Below are positions 8,696 through 15,653 of a DNA stretch of 64,000 bases, in pieces. Every line of letters begins with the position of its first letter. Positions within the stretch are counted from its first letter, which is position 1. A program made the translations under genes and the position numbers. Under the pieces are notes generated by a model, which searched no databases, was not told the origin of the DNA, and saw only the letters and a list, made by a program, of their open reading frames with translations. The stretch covers positions 38,155-102,154 of the forward strand of contig WUAI01000007.1 in NCBI GenBank assembly GCA_009827225.1, written 5' to 3'. Source of the DNA: Flavobacteriaceae bacterium. GTDB taxonomy: Bacteria > Bacteroidota > Bacteroidia > Flavobacteriales > Flavobacteriaceae.

Positions 8696-8753
8696 TGTCA
8701 CTCAGAGCACAGCGCAGCGTCTCTTGTCACTCAGAGCAACGCGATGAGTCTCT
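8696..8753. repeat. two tandem copies of a 29-nt intergenic repeat
   Basis: Copy 1 (8696-8724) and copy 2 (8725-8753) both begin TGTCACTCAGAGCA and end GTCTCT or similar, differing in the middle (CAGCGCAGC against ACGCGATGA). They lie between the lysS stop and its terminator, so they are probably transcribed in the lysS 3' UTR. Similar TGTCA...GAGC...CGC...TCT repeats are scattered between genes in many Bacteroidota. Confidence 0.75.
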
Positions 8754-8761
8754 AAAAAACC

Positions 8762-8793
8762 AAGGAACCACGTCAATGTGGTTCCTTTTTTTG
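8762..8793 (+). terminator. lysS terminator
   Basis: Perfect 10-bp stem AAGGAACCAC (8762-8771) / GTGGTTCCTT (8778-8787), 6-nt loop, followed by a T run. Confidence 0.9.
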
Positions 8794-8874
8794 TTTTATA
8801 TCATTGTAATTGTGTTAATAAGTCCTCGTACTTTTTTGAAAGTATGGATGGGATAACGACTATTTTTATAGGGA

Positions 8875-8896
8875 TATAACGAGTTATGTGCAATTT
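8875..8896 (+). repeat. cassette boundary A (right-arm type) upstream of gene 8914
   Basis: The segment contains ACGAG, then GTTATGTGCAATTT, and is followed by AAAA. It matches the right arm at 9746-9768 (ACGAG...GTTGTGTGCAATTT, then TAAAA). Both lie 14-17 nt before an ATG. It marks the left edge of the A+T-rich two-gene insert; no left arm is seen here. Confidence 0.6.
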
Positions 8897-8913
8897 AAAA
8901 GAATACTCCTATA

Positions 8914-9633
8914 ATGCTCGAAGAATTAATTAAAGACGAAGCAAATAAATTCTATAACTATTCGGAATGGCAACAATATGATAATACACCATCTGGATTT
9001 AAAGATGCCTTAGAACTTCAATTGTATAATCACAATAGTTCTACTAGTAAACTCTTCTACATATATGAGATTCTTCGATTAATAAGAGAAGAATACAATG
9101 ATCATCTAAAGTCTTGTCGATACAAGGACGAACCTATTAAATGTGATCAGAATAAGACATGGTTAAAAATGATTTACTATACTGAACAAATTATTGAAGA
9201 TTTAAATCCGCAATTTGATTTTCAGATTTTACGTCCTGAATTAAACACTGACTTAATACACGAAAATTTAAAGAAACTATCTGACTATCCTGAGTCGGCT
9301 AAATTATACCAATCTGCATTGGACAAATTAAACGAGGGAATTAATGAACGGAACGTACTCGACGACGCAAGATTGTCTTATGAATTGCTTCTAAAGTCTG
9401 TGCTATCAAACAATAAATCCTTAGAAAATCAAAGCTCCGAATTAGGTAAGTATCTAAAACAACAAAACGTCTCTGCTGAATGCAGGAATATGTTCCAAAC
9501 CCTAAACAATTATTTTCAGAATTATCAAAATACATATGTAAAGCATAATGACAAAGTACTAACTAAAGAAGTCGACTTGATTGTAAATTTGACTTCATCA
9601 TTAATAAATTTTATAATAAACAACAGCACATAA
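8914..9633 (+). CDS. unknown cassette protein with Abi/HEPN-like C-terminus
   Basis: A 239-residue, mostly helical cytoplasmic protein with no signal peptide; I do not recognise the N-terminal 130 residues. The C-terminal 95 (DDARLSYELLLKSVLSN, ELGKYLKQQ, NTYVKHND, EVDLIVNLTSSLINFII) follow the layout of the abortive-infection (Abi_C) domain, a HEPN-type helical fold found in phage-defence proteins. The arginine expected before the histidine in the HEPN RNase motif appears to be Gln, so activity is uncertain. Base composition is far lower in G+C than its neighbours: about 28% in 9061-9120, against about 55% in 10681-10740. The stop codon lies inside the left arm of repeat B. Probably a partner of the SEFIR gene, or an independent cassette. 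Confidence 0.65.
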   Translation: MLEELIKDEANKFYNYSEWQQYDNTPSGFKDALELQLYNHNSSTSKLFYIYEILRLIREEYNDHLKSCRYKDEPIKCDQNKTWLKMIYYTEQIIEDLNPQFDFQILRPELNTDLIHENLKKLSDYPESAKLYQSALDKLNEGINERNVLDDARLSYELLLKSVLSNNKSLENQSSELGKYLKQQNVSAECRNMFQTLNNYFQNYQNTYVKHNDKVLTKEVDLIVNLTSSLINFIINNST

Positions 9634-9768
9634 CAACGCATAACGCCCATCGCTTCGGATTTTCCTATCTGAAAATCCTAGCTAGGCACAACTCTCCAGG
9701 ATAAATTCTATAACTTAGTAAAGATATATCGCAACGATGCGTTATACGAGACCGTTGTGTGCAATTTT
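9626..9768. repeat. palindromic cassette junction B, attC-like
   Basis: Left arm 9626-9652 begins GCACATAACAACGC and ends ATAACGCCCATCG. Right arm 9735-9768 begins CGATGCGTTATACGAG and ends CCGTTGTGTGC, then AATTTT. The arms are imperfect reverse complements over about 27-30 nt with a few bulged bases. Inside is a second hairpin, GGATTTTC (9657-9664) / GAAAATCC (9671-9678). The layout (two outer arms, asymmetric bulges, folded centre, placed between two genes) resembles integron attC sites or a related cassette repeat. No integrase gene lies in the window. Confidence 0.6.
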
Positions 9769-9781
9769 AAAATACAATAAT

Positions 9782-10519
9782 ATGAGTATCCCAAAAGTTT
9801 TTATTTCTTATTCTCATGATTCAATTACTCATAAAAAGTGGGTGCTTGATCTAGCAACAAGGATGCGAAATAATGGAATTGATGCAATAATTGACCAATG
9901 GGAACTTCAATTAGGTGATGATTTACCACATTTTATGGAAACTCATCTCGCTAATTCAGATAAGATCATTATGGTCTGTACAGAGAATTATGTAGAAAAA
10001 GCAAATAATGGAACAGGTGGTGTCGGATACGAAAAAATGATTATAACTTCCAATCTACTTAAAAAGATAGATGAGAATAAAATCATTCCAATCATCAGGC
10101 AGGTATCTACTACAGATTTGCCAACATTTTTAAAAACTAAGCTCTATATCAATTTTTCAAAGGTTAGTGAATTTGAGTTTAATTTTGATGAACTAATTAG
10201 AACTATTCATGGAAGTCCAATTTATAAAAAACCACCTGTCGGAAATAACCCTTTTGCCAAAATAATGGATGATTCGAATTTAAAAGTCCATGATTCTCTG
10301 TTAGATTATATGACTGCTGTAGTACAAATATATAATTCAAGTTCAGGGATCTATATTTCCAAAGTAGCAATTAAAAACAAATTAAAACTCTCAAGAATAA
10401 TGCTAGAACACTTAGAGGAAAAAGCCTTGGAAGCCAATTATATTAAGGCGGATGGAATAACCGATGTCACGCTAACTAAAGCCGGTAAAACTTATGCAAT
10501 TAATAACAATATAGAATAA
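9782..10519 (+). CDS. SEFIR/TIR-domain protein, putative antiphage effector
   Basis: A 245-residue cytoplasmic protein starting at MSIPKVFISYSHDS. Residues 5-95 form a SEFIR/TIR domain: VFISYSHDSITHKKWV, then DQWELQLGDDLPHFME (38-53), SDKIIMVCTENYVEKAN and GGVGYEKMI (79-87). Glu84 is at a plausible position for the NAD-cleaving glutamate of bacterial TIR domains. The C-terminal 80 residues look like a winged helix (YISKVAIKNKLKLSRIMLEHL, then VTLTKAGKTYA). Bacterial TIR and SEFIR proteins commonly act in NAD-depleting phage defence. A start at 9737 would run through the right arm of repeat B, so 9782 is preferred. The gene shares low G+C and flanking repeats with gene 8914. Confidence 0.8.
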   Translation: MSIPKVFISYSHDSITHKKWVLDLATRMRNNGIDAIIDQWELQLGDDLPHFMETHLANSDKIIMVCTENYVEKANNGTGGVGYEKMIITSNLLKKIDENKIIPIIRQVSTTDLPTFLKTKLYINFSKVSEFEFNFDELIRTIHGSPIYKKPPVGNNPFAKIMDDSNLKVHDSLLDYMTAVVQIYNSSSGIYISKVAIKNKLKLSRIMLEHLEEKALEANYIKADGITDVTLTKAGKTYAINNNIE

Positions 10520-10523
10520 AACA

Positions 10524-10575
10524 GCACACAACAACGCATAACGCCCATCTATTCGAAATTTTCAACTATCAAAGT
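10524..10575. repeat. cassette boundary C (left-arm type) abutting the sulfotransferase
   Basis: Bases 10524-10550 match the left arm of repeat B at 25 of 27 positions (GCACACAACAACGC, then ATAACGCCCATC). Similarity continues through ATTCGAAATTTTC and CTATC to within a few bases of the sulfotransferase ATG at 10578. There is no right arm. This marks the right edge of the two-gene insert. Confidence 0.65.
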
Positions 10576-10577
10576 TC

Positions 10578-11324
10578 ATGCCCGCAAAACTAGTCCGAAA
10601 GATCAATCGAAAGCTTAAGTCCATTTTAAGCAATAGCTCCACAAGCTCACCCGCCGGGAAGTTTGTGGTCATCACCCGATCCCGGACCGGTTCCAATTTA
10701 TTGATCTCCCTCCTGGACTCCCATGACGACATTGTGGCCTTTGGTGAGAAATTCAATCGGCTGGAGGGAAGAAGTTGCCAATCGGTGTATGATGAGATAT
10801 TTCGAAATAAACCCAACAAACAAGTAGGGTTTAAAATATTCTATTACCATCCGCTGGACTCTGAAGACAAATCTATTTGGGACTTGATACAAAACGATCC
10901 CCACATTAAGATCATTCACCTTATTCGTGAAAATCTTTTGCGGGTTCATATTTCCAGGCTCATCGCGGGTAAGACCGACGTCTGGTCTTCCAAGAATAAA
11001 AAAGACATCAACCCAGACAGCAAGAAAGTAGAAATCAACCCCACCGAACTTCTCAATGACATCCGGGTGACACACAATCATATCAAAGCTGCACGCGAGA
11101 CTTTTAACCAGCATTCAATATTGGAGGTGACTTATGAAGATCTCATAGACCCGAGTCGGGAGGTTTTGAATGACATTCAGAAATTCCTGGATGTTGCGCC
11201 TAAAAACCTTGCCAGTGAATTAAGGCGTCAAAATCCGGAAGCCCTTTCCCAACTCATCTCAAATTATCAGGAAATTCATGATCTCCTGGCCGGCACCGAT
11301 TACGAATTTATGCTGGAGGATTGA
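10578..11324 (+). CDS. sulfotransferase family protein
   Basis: A 248-residue protein with the PAPS-dependent sulfotransferase fold. The 5'-phosphosulfate loop is VVITRSRTGSNLL (residues 30-42) and the 3'-phosphate-binding segment is IIHLIRENLLRVHISRLIAGKT. It should transfer sulfate from PAPS to a carbohydrate or lipid acceptor, perhaps an envelope polysaccharide given the O-acylation genes just downstream. The high G+C contrasts with the cassette to its left, so it belongs to the host backbone. The cassette repeat ends only a few bases before the ATG, so the original upstream region may have been displaced. Confidence 0.85.
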   Translation: MPAKLVRKINRKLKSILSNSSTSSPAGKFVVITRSRTGSNLLISLLDSHDDIVAFGEKFNRLEGRSCQSVYDEIFRNKPNKQVGFKIFYYHPLDSEDKSIWDLIQNDPHIKIIHLIRENLLRVHISRLIAGKTDVWSSKNKKDINPDSKKVEINPTELLNDIRVTHNHIKAARETFNQHSILEVTYEDLIDPSREVLNDIQKFLDVAPKNLASELRRQNPEALSQLISNYQEIHDLLAGTDYEFMLED

Positions 11325-11382
11325 TCTTTAAGCGCCTTTCATAGAACTACTCTACACCACATTTTTTTACCATTTTATCGAG

Positions 11383-11409
11383 GTTCTAAATTATTATTAG
11401 CTTTAGAAC
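11383..11409. repeat. inverted repeat between sulfotransferase and MBOAT genes
   Basis: Perfect 8-bp arms GTTCTAAA (11383-11390) and TTTAGAAC (11402-11409), 11-nt centre. No T run follows, so it is more likely an operator or mRNA hairpin than a terminator. Confidence 0.4.
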
Positions 11410-11464
11410 GTCAAACTAAATGAATCTCGCAACTACAATTTTGTACAGGCACTAGAATCGAATT

Positions 11465-12937
11465 ATGCTATTTAATTCCATAGATTTTGCATTTTTTTTC
11501 CCTTTGATCTTCTTTCTGTATTGGTTGGTGGCTCAAAAACTCACGCTCCGCAATGCATTGATCCTCGTCGCGAGCTATGTTTTTTACGGCTGGTGGGACT
11601 GGAGATTTCTTTTTCTCATCATCATTAGTTCAGCAGTAGATTTTGCAGTGGGAAGGGCACTCGATAAGACCCACAACACCTCAAGGCGCAAAGGATTGTT
11701 ATTAATGAGCCTGTTGGTGAACCTGGGATTCCTGATGTATTTCAAGTATACCAATTTCTTTATTGAATCCTTTGTAGAGTCGTTCCGTCTGTTCGGCCAG
11801 GAAATCGAGGCTTCCACCCTGCACATCATTCTCCCTGTTGGGATTAGTTTTTATACTTTTCAAACACTCAGTTATACGATTGATATCTATCGGAAGAAAA
11901 TTAGGCACACCAACGATGCCCTATCATTCTTTGCCTTCGTCGCATTCTTTCCGCAACTGGTTGCCGGTCCTATTGAACGTGCCTCTCGCTTACTACCTCA
12001 ATTTCACAAGACATACCGGTTCGATTATACCCAAGTGAAGAGTGGGTTGTTATTGATGGCCTTCGGACTCTTTAAAAAGATGGTAATTGCCGATCGTGCC
12101 GCGCTATATGTGAATGAGGTTTATGGAAACGTGGGCGATTATGACGGTGTAGCTTATACGATCGCCACACTTTTGTTTGCGTTTCAGATCTATTGTGATT
12201 TTTCGGGTTACAGTGATATTGCTATTGGCGCCGCTCGCACGATGGGCTTCAAACTCATGAAGAATTTCAACTCGCCCTATTTCTCAAAATCGCTCACCGA
12301 ATTTTGGCATCGATGGCATATTTCCCTGTCCACCTGGTTCCGGGATTACGTTTATATTCCGCTGGGCGGAAGTAAAAAAGGAAACCTGAGAACCTATTCC
12401 AATTTGTTCATTGTATTTGTAGTGAGTGGACTCTGGCACGGTGCCGCCTGGACATTTGTGATTTGGGGAGCCGTTCATGGATTGGGGCTCATCATTGAAA
12501 AGGTCCTGAAAGAACCCAAGTGGGATTTTCTGTCAAAACTGGGAATGAGAACACCTTCATTTTCCAATAAACTTTTCTTCGGAAGTATCACCTTCGTGGT
12601 TGTAAATCTTGCATGGATCTTTTTTCGGGCGACTTCTTTTGAGGATGCATTTACGCTTTTCGAAGGAATTTTTTATGACTTTTCCTGGAACAGTCTCTTT
12701 TCCGAAGCAACCTTCAATATCGGATTTACCCCAACAGCATTTCGTGCGTTAATGCTGATGATCGCTTTGCTGTTAATTGCTGAAATGGTCCATAGTCGTA
12801 AAAGTCTGTTCCGAAGAATTAATAAACAAAGCCTCATCATGCGTTGGTCTTTCTACTTTATCATTGTATTTACACTGATCATTTTTGGTGTTTATAGTGC
12901 CGATAGTGCGCAGCAATTCATCTATTTCCAATTCTAA
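11465..12937 (+). CDS. MBOAT-family O-acyltransferase (AlgI/DltB type)
   Basis: A 490-residue inner-membrane protein with about ten hydrophobic helices. Family marks are FFPQLVAGPIERA (161-173), QIYCDFSGYSDIAIG (241-255), the conserved WHRWHISLSTWFRDYVYIPLGG (281-302) and the catalytic histidine in VSGLWHGAAWT (His325). Such proteins pass acyl groups, usually acetyl, across the membrane to a secreted or cell-wall polymer. The downstream SGNH-like gene, 5 nt away, is the usual partner. The substrate polymer cannot be told from the sequence. Confidence 0.92.
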   Translation: MLFNSIDFAFFFPLIFFLYWLVAQKLTLRNALILVASYVFYGWWDWRFLFLIIISSAVDFAVGRALDKTHNTSRRKGLLLMSLLVNLGFLMYFKYTNFFIESFVESFRLFGQEIEASTLHIILPVGISFYTFQTLSYTIDIYRKKIRHTNDALSFFAFVAFFPQLVAGPIERASRLLPQFHKTYRFDYTQVKSGLLLMAFGLFKKMVIADRAALYVNEVYGNVGDYDGVAYTIATLLFAFQIYCDFSGYSDIAIGAARTMGFKLMKNFNSPYFSKSLTEFWHRWHISLSTWFRDYVYIPLGGSKKGNLRTYSNLFIVFVVSGLWHGAAWTFVIWGAVHGLGLIIEKVLKEPKWDFLSKLGMRTPSFSNKLFFGSITFVVVNLAWIFFRATSFEDAFTLFEGIFYDFSWNSLFSEATFNIGFTPTAFRALMLMIALLLIAEMVHSRKSLFRRINKQSLIMRWSFYFIIVFTLIIFGVYSADSAQQFIYFQF

Positions 12938-12942
12938 CCACT

Positions 12943-14391
12943 ATGAAGCAACTAATCCTTAAATCCATAATATTTCTTGTTCTGCTAACAGGAATGTTAT
13001 CCTTTATGGACGATCTCTTCATTCAGAAAAAGCATGGCCCCGTAGCCCTGGTAAATTCGTTTTTCGAGGCCGGGAATAATGAGATTGATATCCTTTGTAT
13101 GGGAAATTCGCATATGAATCGTGGGATCGACCCCATAATGCTTGAGGCACAAACCGGTTTGCGGACTGAAATGCTTGTGGGAGGTGGATTGGAAATTGCG
13201 CATATCTATTACAATCTCAGAAAAGCTTTGGAGACTCAGCAGCCCAAGATAGTGATCATTGAGACTTATCCCTTGTCCATGCGAAATTCGATCAATAACA
13301 AGGCCAATAACAATATTGCCCAAACCATCTTCGGGTATAAAACCATGATGAAGTACGGGGCGTTCACGTATCGCGGAATGGCGGTCGGAAAACGGGGAGG
13401 CGATATTTTTGATCGTTTTAGTATTTTCCCATTTCACGAAGACTGGACCGAACCTGAAAAATTTTATCGCTACCTCGAATCTAGGAAGCAATACACCTCC
13501 GGAAAGGAATTTCAGCAAATACAACGTAAAAGTCCGTTCATCCCGCAAGCGCAGGTCGATGTATTTAAAACTAAACAATTCGACGGTGAAGACATTAGCC
13601 TGATCGCTCAGGAAGAGCGATATCTTAAAAAAATTCTTGAGCTTTCCGCAGAAAGAAACTTTCAGATCATCTTTTTAACGGTACCTGTCTATGAAGCCTA
13701 TTATATGCAGGTGAAAGATGGTGTAGATCGTTTGAAGACACAACTCACTCAACTCGCCGAAGGCTATAAAAACGTGCGGTTTTTTGATTACAACGAAGCA
13801 CTGGGTGGAGTGGATATATCGTACCTCATCAATGAAAGAACCATAGGGAAAAGCCAGCATCTCAATTATAAGGGAATTCTGAATACCACGAATGCCATGG
13901 CTTCTTATATTACAGACAACTATGAGTTCGATAAAAATTTGGAAAGGTCTTCAAGAAATTCACCTGAATCTTTTTTCTATTCCGGGGATTTCCCTTCGGA
14001 AATATCCGTTGACGGCGCTATTCTTTCCATCAACAATCGTGCTGCACATGGCGAGGCATCTTCCGATACTATAAACTTAAAAAAAGGAGTGAAAAAAGTT
14101 ATGATTAAGGGATGGATGGCATCACCGAAAAGCAGCGATACCATTTCGATGAGAAGGTTGGTATTGTACAAGGATGATGGTTTCACTTTCATTTCTGAAG
14201 GAGAAGTACTACCATGGAAGAATCCAAAAATAGCCGCTGCCTTTGGCAATAACAAACAGGCAAATGGTTATACATTTAATCTGGATCGTCGTTTGTTAGA
14301 GCCCGGGATGTATCAGATTTTTCATCTTATCGAGACTGCTGAAGGAAAATTCGGAATCCAAAAGATGTCTGCAACACTACGCATAGACTGA
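12943..14391 (+). CDS. SGNH-like periplasmic partner of the MBOAT acyltransferase
   Basis: A 482-residue protein with one N-terminal membrane anchor (LILKSIIFLVLLTGMLSF) and a large extracytoplasmic part. An SGNH/GDSL-like domain shows ILCMGNSHMNRG with Ser56 as likely nucleophile and SQHLNYKG with His306 as the later catalytic histidine; the fold resembles AlgJ/AlgX-type O-acetylation proteins. The last 120 residues (from about residue 365) look like an added beta-sandwich. It is co-transcribed with the MBOAT gene (5-nt gap) and probably completes acyl transfer to an exopolysaccharide. Confidence 0.8.
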   Translation: MKQLILKSIIFLVLLTGMLSFMDDLFIQKKHGPVALVNSFFEAGNNEIDILCMGNSHMNRGIDPIMLEAQTGLRTEMLVGGGLEIAHIYYNLRKALETQQPKIVIIETYPLSMRNSINNKANNNIAQTIFGYKTMMKYGAFTYRGMAVGKRGGDIFDRFSIFPFHEDWTEPEKFYRYLESRKQYTSGKEFQQIQRKSPFIPQAQVDVFKTKQFDGEDISLIAQEERYLKKILELSAERNFQIIFLTVPVYEAYYMQVKDGVDRLKTQLTQLAEGYKNVRFFDYNEALGGVDISYLINERTIGKSQHLNYKGILNTTNAMASYITDNYEFDKNLERSSRNSPESFFYSGDFPSEISVDGAILSINNRAAHGEASSDTINLKKGVKKVMIKGWMASPKSSDTISMRRLVLYKDDGFTFISEGEVLPWKNPKIAAAFGNNKQANGYTFNLDRRLLEPGMYQIFHLIETAEGKFGIQKMSATLRID

Positions 14392-14466
14392 AGAAGATAA
14401 ACTTTCGATCTAAATTCGTATCTTTTTCATAATTAATGACTTACTAACCCATTAACTCCTTTAATT

Positions 14467-15048
14467 ATGAAAAAACTTCTATTAAGTATGATCGTTCTTG
14501 CCCTGATTTTATTTGTATCCTGCAAGGAATCGGCAGGCACCGAAGCCGAGGCCGAAACTACCGAGACCGCCGAAACTGAAATGGCAGGTCCCGATTACGC
14601 CGACTTCGATGCGAAAGTAAGTACCATACGCGCTTTTTTTACGGCTCATGAGAACGAAGATCTCGAGGCCCAGGCAAGTATGCTTGCCGACACCATCACT
14701 TGGAGTCCGCCGGTTTTCAATGATTATGCTTTTTTAGGCAAAGATGAATTACTGGCTACCTTGAAGAATTACCACGATACCTATGATGATATCAAATACA
14801 CTGAAGGTGTGGTGACTCAGGATTCGGTAGTAGGAGGCTTTTATTCCGGTTCGCACTATCCGCAAGCAACAGCAACCAATGTTGCGGACGTACTTCGTAT
14901 TTATGGAACCTGGACCGCCAAACATTCGGAAAGTGGTGAAGAGATAGGCGTCAAGTTCTTTAGCCTTGCTTCTTTTGATGCCGATGGCAAAATAGCCACC
15001 TATTCCAGTTATTTTGATACCAGCAATCTGGCTAGATCTGAAGAGTAA
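14467..15048 (+). CDS. lipoprotein with SnoaL/NTF2-like domain
   Basis: A 193-residue protein with a lipoprotein signal peptide (LILFVSC, lipidated Cys18) and a Glu/Thr-rich linker of about 25 residues. An NTF2/SnoaL-like cone domain follows: VSTIRAFFTAHENEDLEAQASMLADTITW, then FLGKDELLATLKNYHDTYDD and GKIATYSSYFD. Such domains are small binding or catalytic pockets of varied use; no specific reaction can be given. It should sit in a membrane facing the periplasm or cell surface. A terminator follows. Confidence 0.75.
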   Translation: MKKLLLSMIVLALILFVSCKESAGTEAEAETTETAETEMAGPDYADFDAKVSTIRAFFTAHENEDLEAQASMLADTITWSPPVFNDYAFLGKDELLATLKNYHDTYDDIKYTEGVVTQDSVVGGFYSGSHYPQATATNVADVLRIYGTWTAKHSESGEEIGVKFFSLASFDADGKIATYSSYFDTSNLARSEE

Positions 15049-15069
15049 TAAAATCCGTTTCAAAAACAA

Positions 15070-15095
15070 AAGGCCCGTTATCCGGGCCTTTTTTA
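15070..15095 (+). terminator. terminator of the NTF2-like lipoprotein gene
   Basis: Stem AAGGCCCG (15070-15077) / CGGGCCTT (15083-15090), 5-nt loop, then a T run. Confidence 0.9.
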
Positions 15096-15115
15096 TGAAT
15101 AGACTCTTACAATTA

Positions 15116-15123
15116 TAATTTTG
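15116..15123 (+). promoter_or_regulatory. -7 box upstream of small gene 15153
   Basis: Perfect TAATTTTG (TAnnTTTG) 29 nt before the ATG, immediately downstream of a terminator. No clear -33 TTG. Confidence 0.45.
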
Positions 15124-15152
15124 TAACTTAATCCTTCAGTAAACATTCATCC

Positions 15153-15455
15153 ATGCACGACCCGGATAAAGAAATGATGGATTATATCGATAAGTACATT
15201 GTGCGAGGTCGACATAGTGATGCTGCGGACGATAGTGCAGGAGCTGCATGGGCGGCTTATCAACGAGGTGATTTTTCGGTCCCCGATTGGTTTGCTGAAG
15301 AGTACCGGACAGGAAAATCCAGTGCTCCGGTTTCACAATTTAACCGTTCAGAAAGAGTGTCCCCTATACTCACTCTCGATTCTTTTCTAAAGAGCATGGG
15401 CATCCTTTTCATAGCGCTCATTATCATTTTCCTGCTGTATTGGATCTTTAGCTGA
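15153..15455 (+). CDS. small tail-anchored membrane protein, unknown
   Basis: A 100-residue protein with an acidic, soluble N-terminal part (DPDKEMMDYIDKYIVRG, then AAYQRGDFSVPDWFAEEYR). A single C-terminal membrane helix (SMGILFIALIIIFLLYWIFS) ends the chain, so it is probably tail-anchored with the N-terminus in the cytoplasm. No family recognised. It stands alone between a terminator and the structured element at 15483. Confidence 0.6.
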   Translation: MHDPDKEMMDYIDKYIVRGRHSDAADDSAGAAWAAYQRGDFSVPDWFAEEYRTGKSSAPVSQFNRSERVSPILTLDSFLKSMGILFIALIIIFLLYWIFS

Positions 15456-15482
15456 TCCGTCTTGTGCTATTTATCATAACAA

Positions 15483-15554
15483 AAACACCACCTCGGCTCT
15501 CCTCCTTTTGGCATAGGGGTCCAGTATCCCTACCGGCGGCTCGAGGTGGTGTTT
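15483..15554. ncRNA. long structured hairpin element, possible small RNA
   Basis: Perfect 13-bp outer stem AAACACCACCTCG (15483-15495) / CGAGGTGGTGTTT (15542-15554) around a 46-nt G+C-rich loop. The loop holds an inner pair TAGGG (15514-15518) / CCCTA (15528-15532) and a CCTCCTTTT stretch. It lies between two genes that face each other, but no T run follows either side, so a plain terminator is unlikely. Strand and transcription are not known. Confidence 0.4.
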
Positions 15555-15653
15555 AAACCAACCTAAACTATTTGTAATCTAAAAGTAACAGCGAATTTTT
15601 GATTATCAAAAGGTTGTTACTCGGCTTTTATAAATTAAGATTCAACCGTAGGG

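Noticed and set aside
8870..10575. Classical class 1-type integron
   Set aside because: No intI gene in the window and the arms do not give good GTTRRRY/RYYYAAC cores; reported only as cassette-like.
15500..15510. CCTCCTTTT in the hairpin loop as a 16S rRNA anti-Shine-Dalgarno remnant
   Set aside because: Only about eight bases match and no other rRNA sequence is nearby.
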